Below the pieces are notes generated by a model. That model did not search any database. It saw only the letters and a program-made list of their open reading frames with translations, and was not told where the DNA came from. A program made the position numbers and the translations under genes. DNA of 64,000 nt, taken from NCBI GenBank assembly GCA_011390205.1, contig JAABSX010000004.1:104195-168194 (forward strand), in the 5' to 3' direction. Source of the DNA: Microscillaceae bacterium (GTDB lineage: Bacteria > Bacteroidota > Bacteroidia > Cytophagales > Microscillaceae). Shown in pieces: positions 17,570-26,409 of this stretch (positions within the stretch are counted from its first letter, which is position 1; the number at the start of each line of letters is the position of its first letter).

Positions 17570-18496
17570 TCATTCAGGTATCAAAACATGATAGACTTTG
17601 TTGCTATCTTTTAAGGTCAGTGTATTTTGGCGTAGCCATGGGTTATATGATTTGAGCGTAAAATAAGAGATGTTTTGTGCCTTTGCAAAGTCAGCTAAAT
17701 CTGGGATATTTTCTTGAATTTCTAGTTTTTTAAATTTGATAATGGAGTAGCCTTGTGCTTTGGCGTCGGCATAGCCAAAGGCTTCAGGATGCTCAAAAAT
17801 ATGCTTGGTAGCAAGGGCATAATAGACATAAGCACCTGTCTCAGGGTTGAGGTAAAGCTCAAAATAACTGTTTACTTTTTGTTGTTCTATCCTGCGGGAT
17901 ACTCCACGCATACCCATATTGTAAGAAGCTGCCACAAGACTCCAATTCTTAAATTTTTTGTGGGCATCTAAGAAATACTGTGCAGCAGCTTTGGTAGATT
18001 GGATAGGGTCATAGCGTTCATCTATTTCTTGATTGACTTCTAAACCGTATTCTTGAGCCGTCTCGGGCATAAATTGCCAAAAACCTACTGCACCCTTAGA
18101 AGAGGTGAGGTTAGAAAGATTACTTTCTACAATGGCAATGTATTTAAAATCATCGGGAATGTTATTTTCTTTCAGAATAGGCTCTATTTGTGGAAACCAG
18201 CGTGCTGCTTTTTTAAAATTGATGGAGGTAAACGCATGGCGATAGGCAAGGCGTGCCAAGGCTTGGTCAAAACGCTCAAAGACTGGCGGTTGCTCAAGTG
18301 GCACTTCTTCACCTGCAAAGGTGATTTTTTGAGGTGTAATATAAAACTTAGGTGCGTTGGATTGGGTTTGATTGCCTGTTTTTTTTAGGTTTTTGGGGAA
18401 GCTAGATAAATCATCATAATTCAAGAAAATAAAATAACTCAGGAAAATTAAGTTGATAAGGATTAAAAACCCAATAAATATGTTTTTAAGATTCAT
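17570..18496 (-). CDS. Membrane-anchored lytic transglycosylase (SLT family)
   Basis: A 308-residue lytic transglycosylase that cleaves between N-acetylmuramic acid and N-acetylglucosamine in peptidoglycan. An N-terminal hydrophobic segment (about residues 5-26) exports or anchors it. The catalytic Glu124 is in AIVESNLSN, followed by KGAVGFWQFMPETAQEYGL, ERYDPIQSTKAAAQYF and ASYNMGMRGVSRRI, the classical SLT motifs of MltD-like enzymes. The C-terminal 55 residues resemble one degenerate LysM unit (IPDLADFAKAQNISYFTLKS). The gene precedes pyrR by 41 bases on the same strand. Confidence 0.92.
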   Translation of the reverse strand: MNLKNIFIGFLILINLIFLSYFIFLNYDDLSSFPKNLKKTGNQTQSNAPKFYITPQKITFAGEEVPLEQPPVFERFDQALARLAYRHAFTSINFKKAARWFPQIEPILKENNIPDDFKYIAIVESNLSNLTSSKGAVGFWQFMPETAQEYGLEVNQEIDERYDPIQSTKAAAQYFLDAHKKFKNWSLVAASYNMGMRGVSRRIEQQKVNSYFELYLNPETGAYVYYALATKHIFEHPEAFGYADAKAQGYSIIKFKKLEIQENIPDLADFAKAQNISYFTLKSYNPWLRQNTLTLKDSNKVYHVLIPE

Positions 18497-18608
18497 GCAA
18501 AAGTATTTAATAATCGTTTTTAGATGTGCGTATTTTTCAATTAACCTTCTCTTGGAGCAACTTTATGCAGTCAAAGAGGTTTGTTTTTAATAAAACTTTA
18601 TCAAAGAT

Positions 18609-19055
18609 ATGAATTCTACTCAAGTATCCAATCAAGGCACTCCTTCTGAAGAAATACAAGACCCTCAAATCGTATTGTTTGATGGAGTTTGTAATCTCTG
18701 CAATCAAAGTGTAGATTTTATAGTGCAGCGAGATAAGAAAGATGTATTCAAATTTGCTTCCTTGCAGTCTGAGTTTGCCCAAAATCTTCTCAAACCCTTC
18801 CCCATTGATGCCCAAAAGTTAGACAGTGTACTACTGGTGAAAGGCGGGAAATTATACCAAAAATCTTCGGCTGCCTTGCAGATTGCTCGGCAGCTAGGTG
18901 GAGGCTGGAGGCTCATGTACGGGTTTATCATTGTCCCCAGATTTTTGAGGGATTTTGTGTATAACATCATCGCCAAGAACCGCTACCGATGGTTTGGCAA
19001 AAAAGAAACCTGCCGCCTACCTACACCCGAAGAAAGGGCTAAGTTTTTGGGGTAG
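18609..19055 (+). CDS. DCC-family thiol-disulfide oxidoreductase (DUF393)
   Basis: A 148-residue protein of the DUF393/YuxK group with the family motif DGVCNLC near residue 25, giving the redox-type CxxC pair. VDFIVQRDKKDVFKFASLQS and LLVKGGKLYQKSSAALQIA are the usual following motifs, and a hydrophobic C-terminal region (FIIVPRFLRDFVYNIIAKNRYRWFG, in two parts) ends the domain. Predicted thioredoxin-like fold; substrates are unknown for the family. The gene is divergent from the lytic transglycosylase and ends 149 bases before the TIKI-like lipoprotein gene on the same strand. Confidence 0.88.
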   Translation: MNSTQVSNQGTPSEEIQDPQIVLFDGVCNLCNQSVDFIVQRDKKDVFKFASLQSEFAQNLLKPFPIDAQKLDSVLLVKGGKLYQKSSAALQIARQLGGGWRLMYGFIIVPRFLRDFVYNIIAKNRYRWFGKKETCRLPTPEERAKFLG

Positions 19056-19204
19056 AGAATTTATATTTTATGCTCTTCAAAGGCAGTAGTGATGGATAAT
19101 ATTACAATCTCTCTTTAACTAAAATTTAAGTTAGTAAAGTTATTTTTGCTTTGACCCCTCTATTTTTCTCTTAACTTTGAGTCTTTATTACCTAACTCGA
19201 ATCT

Positions 19205-20758
19205 ATGAAGGCTTTAAAAATAATACTTTTATTGTGCATTACTGATTTTCTTTTAAGTGCTTGTTCTTCTTCTCTAAGCCCTCATTTCACTAAAAATTAT
19301 TATCGCCAAGATTTTTATCATTATCTCTTAAATCCTACCCTAAAGCTAAGGCATGAGTCTTATGGTGATATTGATTTTATACAAAAAAAATCAGCTCTGA
19401 AACGCCTGTTAAAAGAAAAAAACTACCAATTAGAGCAGGTTTTGGCGTATGGCAAGAGTAGCTTAGCTCCCTTTTATGAATATTTTATTTTGCATAATAG
19501 CTCTAGCGAAGGTTGGAATCTACCCACGGATGCTTTTATCCGAGATACGCTTTTACAAGCAAATAAATTTACATTTATTGGTATTCCTCTGGGTGCTGGC
19601 GCCATGCAAAATGACTTTGAAAATCTATCCAAAAATTGGTTTATCGGAGAGGGCTTCCAAAGAGAAGGGCTTGAACTGAATGCCCTCCTGAAAACATATC
19701 ACAACTCTAACGACTTCTGGAGTGCTTACCAAGCTATTGAAGGTTTTAATGCACTTAGTGTAGGAGAGGAGCAATTCAAATTACAAATTCAGCTTACTTA
19801 TGCCTCCTTTCTAGGGGAAGGGTTTCTTTATCAAGAGTGCATAAAAAAATGGGAAAAAGAGAGATTAAAACCCGAAATAAAGACAGTCATTCAAGAGAAG
19901 GCAACTCAAGGCATAGAAAATACCAAAAAGCTGATTCTCGAAAAAAGTGCTTCTACTCAACTATTGATGTTTAATGAAAATCACTTTTACCCTGCTCACC
20001 GCCGCTTACTCACCGAGTTATTACCTGAGCTAAAGGCACAAGGTTTTGAATATTTAGCCTTAGAAGCGCTGTTTAGGGATGACAAACTAAACGAAGGAAA
20101 AACACTAAGTTTAGAGGACGGATTTTATACTCGAGAGCAAAATTTTAAAGCACTCATAGACCAAGCTCAAAAGCTAGGCTTTAAATTTATTGCGTATGAA
20201 AACCAAAATACAGAGATAGACCGAGAACTGGGGCAGGCTCAAAACCTCTACCAAGCTAGTTTTGCACAAAATCCATCTGCAAAGGTAATTGTGCTAGGAG
20301 GAGTATCACATATTCACGAGGAGGCAGACCAAAACGGAAAATCTTGGATGGCAAAGGTTTTTAAAGATAAATACGGCATAAATCCACTTACTTTTTCTCA
20401 AACAGCACTGAATAATTATCGCAACATAATCCCAAATCTTGGTGTATTGAGTCAGGAGGATATTTCACAACCATCATATCAAGCCTGCGACTATTATATT
20501 CTCAATAATTTAAGTGTAGAAGCCCAACATTCTCCCAATTTTAATTATCACAATACTGCGGAAGAGGTGATCTATTTACAACTATTAGAAATCCCAGAGA
20601 ATGAAGAACAACTAGATAGTTTGGTGCCTCTTCGCTCAGTTTTGCTTACACCTAGAGAAGTATATAAAAGCTATATTCCTCATAAAAACCTGATGATGCG
20701 TCTTATCAACAACAAAGCAAAGATTATCTTTGAAGAACAAATCTCTTTACTGCCTTAG
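19205..20758 (+). CDS. Lipoprotein with TIKI/ChaN/erythromycin-esterase-like domain
   Basis: A 517-residue protein with a lipoprotein signal (ITDFLLSACSSS, lipid Cys near residue 20). The middle part has features of the TIKI/ChaN/EreA superfamily: LLMFNENHFYPAHRRLLTEL (acidic-His pair after a strand), FEYLALEALFRDD (strand ending in Glu), FKFIAYENQ, and KVIVLGGVSHIHEEAD, the final His motif. These would form a metal- or heme-dependent hydrolase-like site on the periplasmic or outer-membrane side. The first 200 residues and the last 110 are not recognised. Stand-alone gene, convergent with the VWA gene. Substrate unknown; assignment is by motif only. Confidence 0.6.
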   Translation: MKALKIILLLCITDFLLSACSSSLSPHFTKNYYRQDFYHYLLNPTLKLRHESYGDIDFIQKKSALKRLLKEKNYQLEQVLAYGKSSLAPFYEYFILHNSSSEGWNLPTDAFIRDTLLQANKFTFIGIPLGAGAMQNDFENLSKNWFIGEGFQREGLELNALLKTYHNSNDFWSAYQAIEGFNALSVGEEQFKLQIQLTYASFLGEGFLYQECIKKWEKERLKPEIKTVIQEKATQGIENTKKLILEKSASTQLLMFNENHFYPAHRRLLTELLPELKAQGFEYLALEALFRDDKLNEGKTLSLEDGFYTREQNFKALIDQAQKLGFKFIAYENQNTEIDRELGQAQNLYQASFAQNPSAKVIVLGGVSHIHEEADQNGKSWMAKVFKDKYGINPLTFSQTALNNYRNIIPNLGVLSQEDISQPSYQACDYYILNNLSVEAQHSPNFNYHNTAEEVIYLQLLEIPENEEQLDSLVPLRSVLLTPREVYKSYIPHKNLMMRLINNKAKIIFEEQISLLP

Positions 20759-20858
20759 TTATAGATTGTCTGTGCTTACAGCTATGAGATTTTAGATTTT
20801 TATGAAATGATGCTATTCTTTGAACTGAAATCATAATTAAGACAAGGAAAGTTATGTA

Positions 20859-21992
20859 TCATTTCACCATAATTTCATGCTTGCTTGCCCAGCTATTAAT
20901 GTCTTGCTTGCTCAGTGCTGACGCCATCAGGTCAGGAAAAAGGTCGGGCGTACAAGCAAAAACAGGCACACCAATAGAAGCCAAATATTCTGCATTTCCG
21001 CTGTCATAATAAGGAGCTCCCTCATCATTGAGTGCCAACAGCGTGATAAACTGTATGCCATTCTGTACGAGTTCATTCATTCGCTTCCGCATTTCTAGCT
21101 GATTGCCTCCTTCATACAAATCCGTAATCAAAATCAAAACAGTATCTAAGGGACGGTGGATAATTTGCTGACAGTACGTAAGTGCCTTGTTGATGTCTGT
21201 CCCTCCACCGAGCTGCACACCAAAGAGCAAATCTACAGGGTCTTTTAGTTCTTCTGTCAAATCTACCACTGCAGTATCAAATACCACCATTTTGGTCTTG
21301 ACAGCAGGGATGGAAGCCATGACCGAACCAAAAATGCCCGAATAAATCACCGAACTACCCATAGAGCCGCTTTGGTCAAGGCAAAGCACGACATCTTTGA
21401 GGGCGTTGCGTTTTCTGCCATAGCCGATTCTAGTTTCGGGAATGATGGTTTTGTATTCGGGCTGATAGTGCTTGAGATTTTTTCGGATGGTTTCGTGCCA
21501 GTTGATTTCATTGTGTCTAGGGCGGCGGTTTCTGATAGAGCGATTGAGGCTGCCCGAGATGGCTTGCTGTGTAGGGGCGGCAAGTTTGCGGATAAGCTCA
21601 TCTACTACTTTTTTGACGACTTGTCTGGCTGTATCTTTGGTTTTTTCGGGGATAGCCCTGCCCAAAGTCATGAGATTGGCAACCAAATGCACATCAGGCA
21701 CGATGCTCTCTAGCATCTCTGGCTCGGTGAGCATGGCAGTTAGGTTTAGTCTTTTGAGGGCATCTTGCTGCATGACCTGCACTACGCTTTGCGGAAAATA
21801 GGTGCGAATATCTCCTAGCCACCTTGATACATTGGGTGAAGATGCCCCTAGCCCACCTTTGCGTTGGGTGTTGTAGAGTGCCTCGAGGGTTTTGTCTATG
21901 CCCGCTTCAGTAGCAGAGAGTGAACAGTTTAATTGTTGCTCGGTTTCTCCACCAAGTATTAATCTCCATCGATTTAGGTGTTGGTTTTCCAT
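20859..21992 (-). CDS. VWA domain protein of a MoxR/SWIM/DUF5682/DUF5691 module
   Basis: A 377-residue protein with an all-helical N-terminal half (about 1-195) and a C-terminal von Willebrand A domain. The MIDAS metal site is complete: Asp206-Ser208-Ser210 in DQSGSMGSS, Thr and Asp in GGGTDIN, and a later Asp in ILITDLYEGG. In MoxR-partnered systems the VWA protein contacts a substrate or metal cofactor while the MoxR ATPase remodels the complex. No signal peptide, so it is cytoplasmic. It is the last gene of a minus-strand set beginning with DUF5682. The matching MoxR-type ATPase is not adjacent here but about 27 kb away in the same window. Confidence 0.85.
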   Translation of the reverse strand: MENQHLNRWRLILGGETEQQLNCSLSATEAGIDKTLEALYNTQRKGGLGASSPNVSRWLGDIRTYFPQSVVQVMQQDALKRLNLTAMLTEPEMLESIVPDVHLVANLMTLGRAIPEKTKDTARQVVKKVVDELIRKLAAPTQQAISGSLNRSIRNRRPRHNEINWHETIRKNLKHYQPEYKTIIPETRIGYGRKRNALKDVVLCLDQSGSMGSSVIYSGIFGSVMASIPAVKTKMVVFDTAVVDLTEELKDPVDLLFGVQLGGGTDINKALTYCQQIIHRPLDTVLILITDLYEGGNQLEMRKRMNELVQNGIQFITLLALNDEGAPYYDSGNAEYLASIGVPVFACTPDLFPDLMASALSKQDINSWASKHEIMVK

Positions 21993-22028
21993 GGGTATTT
22001 TTTTAATGGCTGATTCGCTTTTAATTTT

Positions 22029-22217
22029 TTAAAAATCAGATTCATTCAAGGTTACTTCTCTTACTGAGTAATTATCTTCCGTAATTTCAAAGCCCATTTC
22101 ATCTTCATAATTTTGAAGTGCTTCTAAGTATTTTTCTTTGCTATCAAATACCCCAAGCAAGGTATCATCTCCTTCATAAGTATCTGGGCCGTAAACATTT
22201 ATAATGTATAGTTTCAT
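22029..22217 (-). CDS. Small acidic protein between DUF5682 and VWA genes
   Basis: A 62-residue protein beginning MKLYIINVYGPDTYEGDDTL; an upstream in-frame ATG at 22235 adds six residues. The sequence is acidic with a predicted beta-beta-alpha start (LYIINVYG, LLGVFDSKEKYLEAL) and ends EVTLNESDF. No family is recognised. It sits 54 bases after the DUF5682 gene and 36 bases before the VWA gene on the same strand, and is likely cotranscribed with both. The regular codon pattern and tight fit in the operon argue that it is real. A role as a small partner of the VWA/DUF5682 proteins is inferred from position only. Confidence 0.6.
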   Translation of the reverse strand: MKLYIINVYGPDTYEGDDTLLGVFDSKEKYLEALQNYEDEMGFEITEDNYSVREVTLNESDF

Positions 22218-22271
22218 ATTTTTGAAAGTTAACATAATTGTTTTTTAATTCTTATTTCTAATCTACAAATC

Positions 22272-24494
22272 TCAAACTCCAAATATTTTTTCTAAAATAG
22301 GCAATACTTTTTCTGCCCTCTTATGGTCTATTTGTGTATTGAGATTGGCTTTGAGGATAGAAGATTTTCCTTGTTTTGCTTTTTGGGCTATTTTTTGTTT
22401 TTCGGGTGCGGTATAAGAAGAAAAAGTACGTCTCAAGAGTGGCACGACTTGCACAAAGTTTTCTTCTTCCAATTCTTTGACCCATTCATTGACTATCTCC
22501 CAGATGGCTTCATCTATGAGCAATGTGCTGGCAGCCTCTTCCAAAAAACCTTCTAACCAAAGTGCCGAAAAGCTAGGCTCTTGGGAGGTAGAAAGTGCTT
22601 GGCTAAATACCTGAGCAGTTGCTTCTGCGTCTAGGTCTTGAGCATCATACCTTATTTTGTAGCAAAAACCTTGTATTTTGGGTGCGACTGCGTGTACCTC
22701 GCTTGTCTTTTGAAGCGTCTCAAGCCAATGACTTTTTAGCTCGGGTTCATCTAGCAGCATCACAGATTGATGTACTTCTTTGATAAGCTGCACCACGGCA
22801 GCGGCTTGGGCTTCGTCTATGCCTGTGCAGCTCATGGGCAGACCCGCAGTCATACGGTAAAAAATAGAATCCAGTATGAAATTAATCGTCTCTATGTCTG
22901 TTTTGCGGACATTGCCGTATCGGCTTACTTGCACCAGTGGCACAAAGGCTTTCATCAATACGGCTGTATCAGAAGTGCCTGCCGAAAGCTCATCCATCCG
23001 TTTGATAATTTTACGGACTCCTCTGTCTAGCTCCGCAGGAAGTCCTTTTTGCAGCATTTTTGTAATCTGGTCAAGCTGTTGGCTAGATTCGGCAAGGTAG
23101 GCAAGGTATTGATTACCAGCATCTTCGAGGGTATTTCCCCAAGTCGCTTTTTCTAGGAGTTTAATGCTTAACTCAGGATACCAAGTCAATCTCCATTCTT
23201 CTTTGAAAGTGCCTTTGCCTCTGCTGCCTATTTCTTGTCCCCAGTCTATGTCTAGTAATTGCAGTCGGTGTAGCAACACACTTTTTTTCAGGTCATTTTC
23301 ACTTCTGAGGTCTAGGGTGATGTCTTTGTAATCGCTTGATTTTTTGAGACGAAGTGATTTGATGCTTTGCTCAAAGTCTTTTTGCAGAGGCACTTGTGGC
23401 GTACCTTCGGGAACTTCCCCGAGGTCTTTGCCCACGATGAGTTCTTTCCAGATTATCTGCATCAATATTTCATCTCCCATGCACATCACGGCTTGAGTAG
23501 CTTCATTGAGCTCGCTCAGACTTGCCTTAGAAAAATCACGCAAGGCAGCCAAACTATTGGCAAGGCGGACGGCTTCGATAATGTGTGCAGAAGAAATATC
23601 CACTTGGTGTTTTCTAAAAACCTGTGCGGTATGTGAGAGCCAGCGTGTGCCATCATCTTTGGGGTGTTGCCAGCAGTGATGGTACCAGCCAGGCGAAATG
23701 ACTCCTGCCCCATAGCCACTCTCAAACGAAAGGCGATCGCTTGTCCAAGGTATCCAAGTGGTATCTACGTTTACTTTGGGTAAGTTTTTTAAGATTTCGT
23801 TGTCTTCTTTGGCGGGGGGCATTTGCAGAAGTGCGGGTACATGCCAAGCCCCACAAACGACTACTATTTTTTCAAACTTTTCTTTTTGGGCAGTTCGGAT
23901 GGCTTTCCGCATAAAAGCCTCTCTGATGTCTTCGTTTTTATCTTCTCTTTTGGGGAGATTTTCTCTCAGAGATTGCATGGCTTCGGCTATCGCCTCAAAG
24001 ACTTCTATGGGGTGCACACTCATCTCAAATTGATGTTCCCACCATAGCTCGGCATCTTCAAAGCCTGCTGCATCGGCGAGGTAGGCCAGTGGGTTTCGTC
24101 TGGGGTAGATGGAGAGGTTCGCCTCGATTTCTTCTTGACTTTTCTCTGAGGTTTCTTCAGTATTTTCTTGTGCAGAAGCAAAGGCTAGTTTATGGCAAAG
24201 AGGCATATCTATCAGACGGACAGGAATTTTCTTTTCCAAGCCATATTTGATGGCTTGCCATTCAGGAGAGAAAGAAGCAAAAGGATAAAAAACAGCTTTC
24301 TGTGGCTCGGTAGGCACATAGCCAAGCAAAGCCACAGGAGGTTGCATAGCTGCATCAGCCACCCAGTGAAGTACTTGTTCACCTTCGGGTGGTCCTTCTA
24401 TCAATACAATGTCAGGCTCAATTTCAGTGAGTGCTTCTGCCAGATGACGTGCCGAACCTGGTCCGTGATGCCGAATGCCTAAAATATGAATCAT
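22272..24494 (-). CDS. DUF5682 family protein, TIKI-like N-terminus
   Basis: A 740-residue cytoplasmic protein. The N-terminus is diagnostic of DUF5682: MIHILGIRHHGPGSARHL, then EPDIVLIEGPPEGE and KKIPVRLIDMPLCHK. The pattern of a His after the first strand, Glu after the second, and VVVCGAWHVPALL near residue 220 resembles the TIKI/TraB/EreA hydrolase superfamily, so this may be an enzyme. The C-terminal two thirds are helical with no recognised domain. It heads the DUF5682-small protein-VWA set. From recall, this family is commonly found beside VWA, MoxR, SWIM and DUF5691 genes in many bacteria; the latter three are at 49.0-52.9 kb here. The biochemical role is not established. Confidence 0.85.
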   Translation of the reverse strand: MIHILGIRHHGPGSARHLAEALTEIEPDIVLIEGPPEGEQVLHWVADAAMQPPVALLGYVPTEPQKAVFYPFASFSPEWQAIKYGLEKKIPVRLIDMPLCHKLAFASAQENTEETSEKSQEEIEANLSIYPRRNPLAYLADAAGFEDAELWWEHQFEMSVHPIEVFEAIAEAMQSLRENLPKREDKNEDIREAFMRKAIRTAQKEKFEKIVVVCGAWHVPALLQMPPAKEDNEILKNLPKVNVDTTWIPWTSDRLSFESGYGAGVISPGWYHHCWQHPKDDGTRWLSHTAQVFRKHQVDISSAHIIEAVRLANSLAALRDFSKASLSELNEATQAVMCMGDEILMQIIWKELIVGKDLGEVPEGTPQVPLQKDFEQSIKSLRLKKSSDYKDITLDLRSENDLKKSVLLHRLQLLDIDWGQEIGSRGKGTFKEEWRLTWYPELSIKLLEKATWGNTLEDAGNQYLAYLAESSQQLDQITKMLQKGLPAELDRGVRKIIKRMDELSAGTSDTAVLMKAFVPLVQVSRYGNVRKTDIETINFILDSIFYRMTAGLPMSCTGIDEAQAAAVVQLIKEVHQSVMLLDEPELKSHWLETLQKTSEVHAVAPKIQGFCYKIRYDAQDLDAEATAQVFSQALSTSQEPSFSALWLEGFLEEAASTLLIDEAIWEIVNEWVKELEEENFVQVVPLLRRTFSSYTAPEKQKIAQKAKQGKSSILKANLNTQIDHKRAEKVLPILEKIFGV

Positions 24495-24738
24495 AGTTAA
24501 ATTAACGATGGTTTGTGAAGATATGAACCTTAGAAAGGTTATAATGCCACTAATTTAAACATAAAATGGATAATTTAAGCTTTCATTTTCAATTTATTTG
24601 CAAATCAATTTGCTTAACTTTTACATTGAATTTATTTAATTGAATGTTACATAACTAGGACAGTCTTACTGCCCAAATAAGTTAAATTTATCCTAATTTA
24701 GTCAAGTAAGCCTCAAAAGCTTATTGGCCTTTTTTCCG

Positions 24739-24746
24739 TATCTTTG
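24739..24746 (+). promoter_or_regulatory. -7 box upstream of first AAA/PD-(D/E)XK gene
   Basis: TATCTTTG matches TAnnTTTG exactly and is 24 bases before the ATG. The same box, and the next 20 bases, recur upstream of the second copy. No clear -33 element was found. Confidence 0.5.
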
Positions 24747-24770
24747 CTTGATGAATAAACCTAAAATACT

Positions 24771-26333
24771 ATGAAAAAAGAATTCAACATCACAGGAAAT
24801 TGTAACAGTAGCAATCATTATATGATGGATGACCGCCGCCGTTTTGCAGGGATTGTAGATATGGTAGAACGGGGTAAATATTTTGTCATCAACCGTCCGA
24901 GGCAGTATGGAAAGACAACGATGCTTTTTGCCTTGCTTACAACTTTGAGAGAAGATGAGCGATTTCTACCTGTTTTTATGAGTTTTCAAGGTACAGGTTT
25001 GGCACCTCATCAGTCTGATATTGGGATGATAAACTTATTTTTAGATTTATTCATCAAGGGGCTGAGAATACAAGATAAGTCTCTTTCAAAAGAAATTAGT
25101 CAAATGCCTCGTCCTGAAAATTTTGGCGACTTGTCGGATATGGTGTCTGAAATAGTAGAAAAAGCCAATAAGAAAATAGTCTTGCTCATTGATGAAGTAG
25201 ATGATAGCAGTGTGTATGAGGCTTTTTTACGACTTTTGGGTATGTTTCGCAATAAATACTTAGCAAGAAATGCAGGCGAACTCACCTTCCACAGCATTGT
25301 TTTGGCAGGCGTACACGACATCAAATCCCTCAAATTCAAACTCCGCAATCCTGATGATGCACAAGTAAACAGCCCTTGGAACATTGCCGCTGATTTTACG
25401 GTCGTGATGGAATTTTACCCCGATGAAATTGCCTTTATGCTCCGACAATACAGCGAAGCCGAAGGCGTACAAATGGACTTTGAGGCAATTGCCGAAAGGC
25501 TCTACTACCACACCTCAGGCTATCCCTTTCTGGTGTCTAAACTTTGTAAAAACATTGCCGAATACATCTTGCCCAAAAGAGAAGATAAATCAAAATGGAT
25601 ATTAGAAGATGTAGAGGCAAGTGTAAAACTTTTATTAAAAGAAAATAACACCAATTTTGACAGTGTTATCAAAAATATTGAAAATCAAGAAGACCTACAC
25701 GAGTTAGTCAGCCGAGTAATCTTAGAAGGTGAAATTATCCCTTTCAACCAATACAATCCTACCATTTATAAAGGCGTACTCTATGGTATTTTTAAGCGAG
25801 AGGGCAGTATTCAGGTGCATAACCGTGTTTATGAGCAGTTGATTTATGATTATCTTGCTTCACGTATGCTTACCCGCCCTCAGTCGGCAAAGATGAACTA
25901 TGGGGGTAGTTTTATTCAAGATGATGGAAGTTTGGAGATGGAAAATGTCTTGCGCAAATTCCAAAGTTTTATGAAAGAGCAATACAGCAGCAAAAACAAT
26001 CACCTGATAGAACGTGAATGGCGATTGATTTTCTTGGCTTTTTTAAAACCCATTCTGAATGGACAGGGACACGACTTCAAAGAAGTAGAAACCTCCGAAG
26101 AAAAGCGATTGGACATTGTGGTTACTTATCTGCACTACAAATACATCATAGAACTCAAACTTTGGCGAGGTGAAAAAGCCCATCAAAAAGGACTCAATCA
26201 ACTGACAGGCTACCTAGAAAAACACAGTGTAGCCAAGGGCTATTTGCTTATTTTTGATGATAGAAAACAACCCTCTTGGAAGGAAGAAGTCATCACACAC
26301 GAAGGCAAAGAGATTTTTGCGGTGTGGGTCTAG
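24771..26333 (+). CDS. AAA-ATPase-like / PD-(D/E)XK nuclease protein, copy 1
   Basis: A 520-residue protein of the AAA-ATPase-like (PF09820-type) plus PD-(D/E)XK (PF08011-type) architecture. The P-loop is NRPRQYGKTTMLF (Lys48, Thr49) and Walker B is KKIVLLIDEVD near residue 147. A long ATPase/STAND-like region follows (about 160-390). The C-terminal nuclease-like domain has KRLDIVVTYLHYKYIIELKLW, with the Asp and ExK residues in place, then GLNQLTGYLEK. It is nearly identical to the next gene from about residue 166 to the end, but differs from it between about 56 and 165. The family is highly expanded in Bacteroidota; its substrate and role (often guessed to be DNA-related) are unknown. Confidence 0.88.
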   Translation: MKKEFNITGNCNSSNHYMMDDRRRFAGIVDMVERGKYFVINRPRQYGKTTMLFALLTTLREDERFLPVFMSFQGTGLAPHQSDIGMINLFLDLFIKGLRIQDKSLSKEISQMPRPENFGDLSDMVSEIVEKANKKIVLLIDEVDDSSVYEAFLRLLGMFRNKYLARNAGELTFHSIVLAGVHDIKSLKFKLRNPDDAQVNSPWNIAADFTVVMEFYPDEIAFMLRQYSEAEGVQMDFEAIAERLYYHTSGYPFLVSKLCKNIAEYILPKREDKSKWILEDVEASVKLLLKENNTNFDSVIKNIENQEDLHELVSRVILEGEIIPFNQYNPTIYKGVLYGIFKREGSIQVHNRVYEQLIYDYLASRMLTRPQSAKMNYGGSFIQDDGSLEMENVLRKFQSFMKEQYSSKNNHLIEREWRLIFLAFLKPILNGQGHDFKEVETSEEKRLDIVVTYLHYKYIIELKLWRGEKAHQKGLNQLTGYLEKHSVAKGYLLIFDDRKQPSWKEEVITHEGKEIFAVWV

Positions 26334-26336
26334 CAT

Positions 26337-26350
26337 GAAGCTCCAGCTTC
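26337..26350. repeat. GAAGCT/AGCTTC palindrome after copy 1
   Basis: GAAGCT CC AGCTTC follows the stop codon by two bases. An identical palindrome follows the second copy, so it belongs to the duplicated unit. It lacks a T run and is weak as a terminator. Confidence 0.6.
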
Positions 26351-26377
26351 GGGAACAATAATCTGCCTAATTTTTTG

Positions 26378-26385
26378 TATCTTTG
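26378..26385 (+). promoter_or_regulatory. -7 box upstream of second AAA/PD-(D/E)XK gene
   Basis: TATCTTTG, 24 bases before the ATG at 26410, in the same leader as copy 1 (CTTGATGAATAAACCTAAAA follows). This suggests that each copy has its own promoter. Confidence 0.5.
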
Positions 26386-26409
26386 CTTGATGAATAAACC
26401 TAAAATAGT

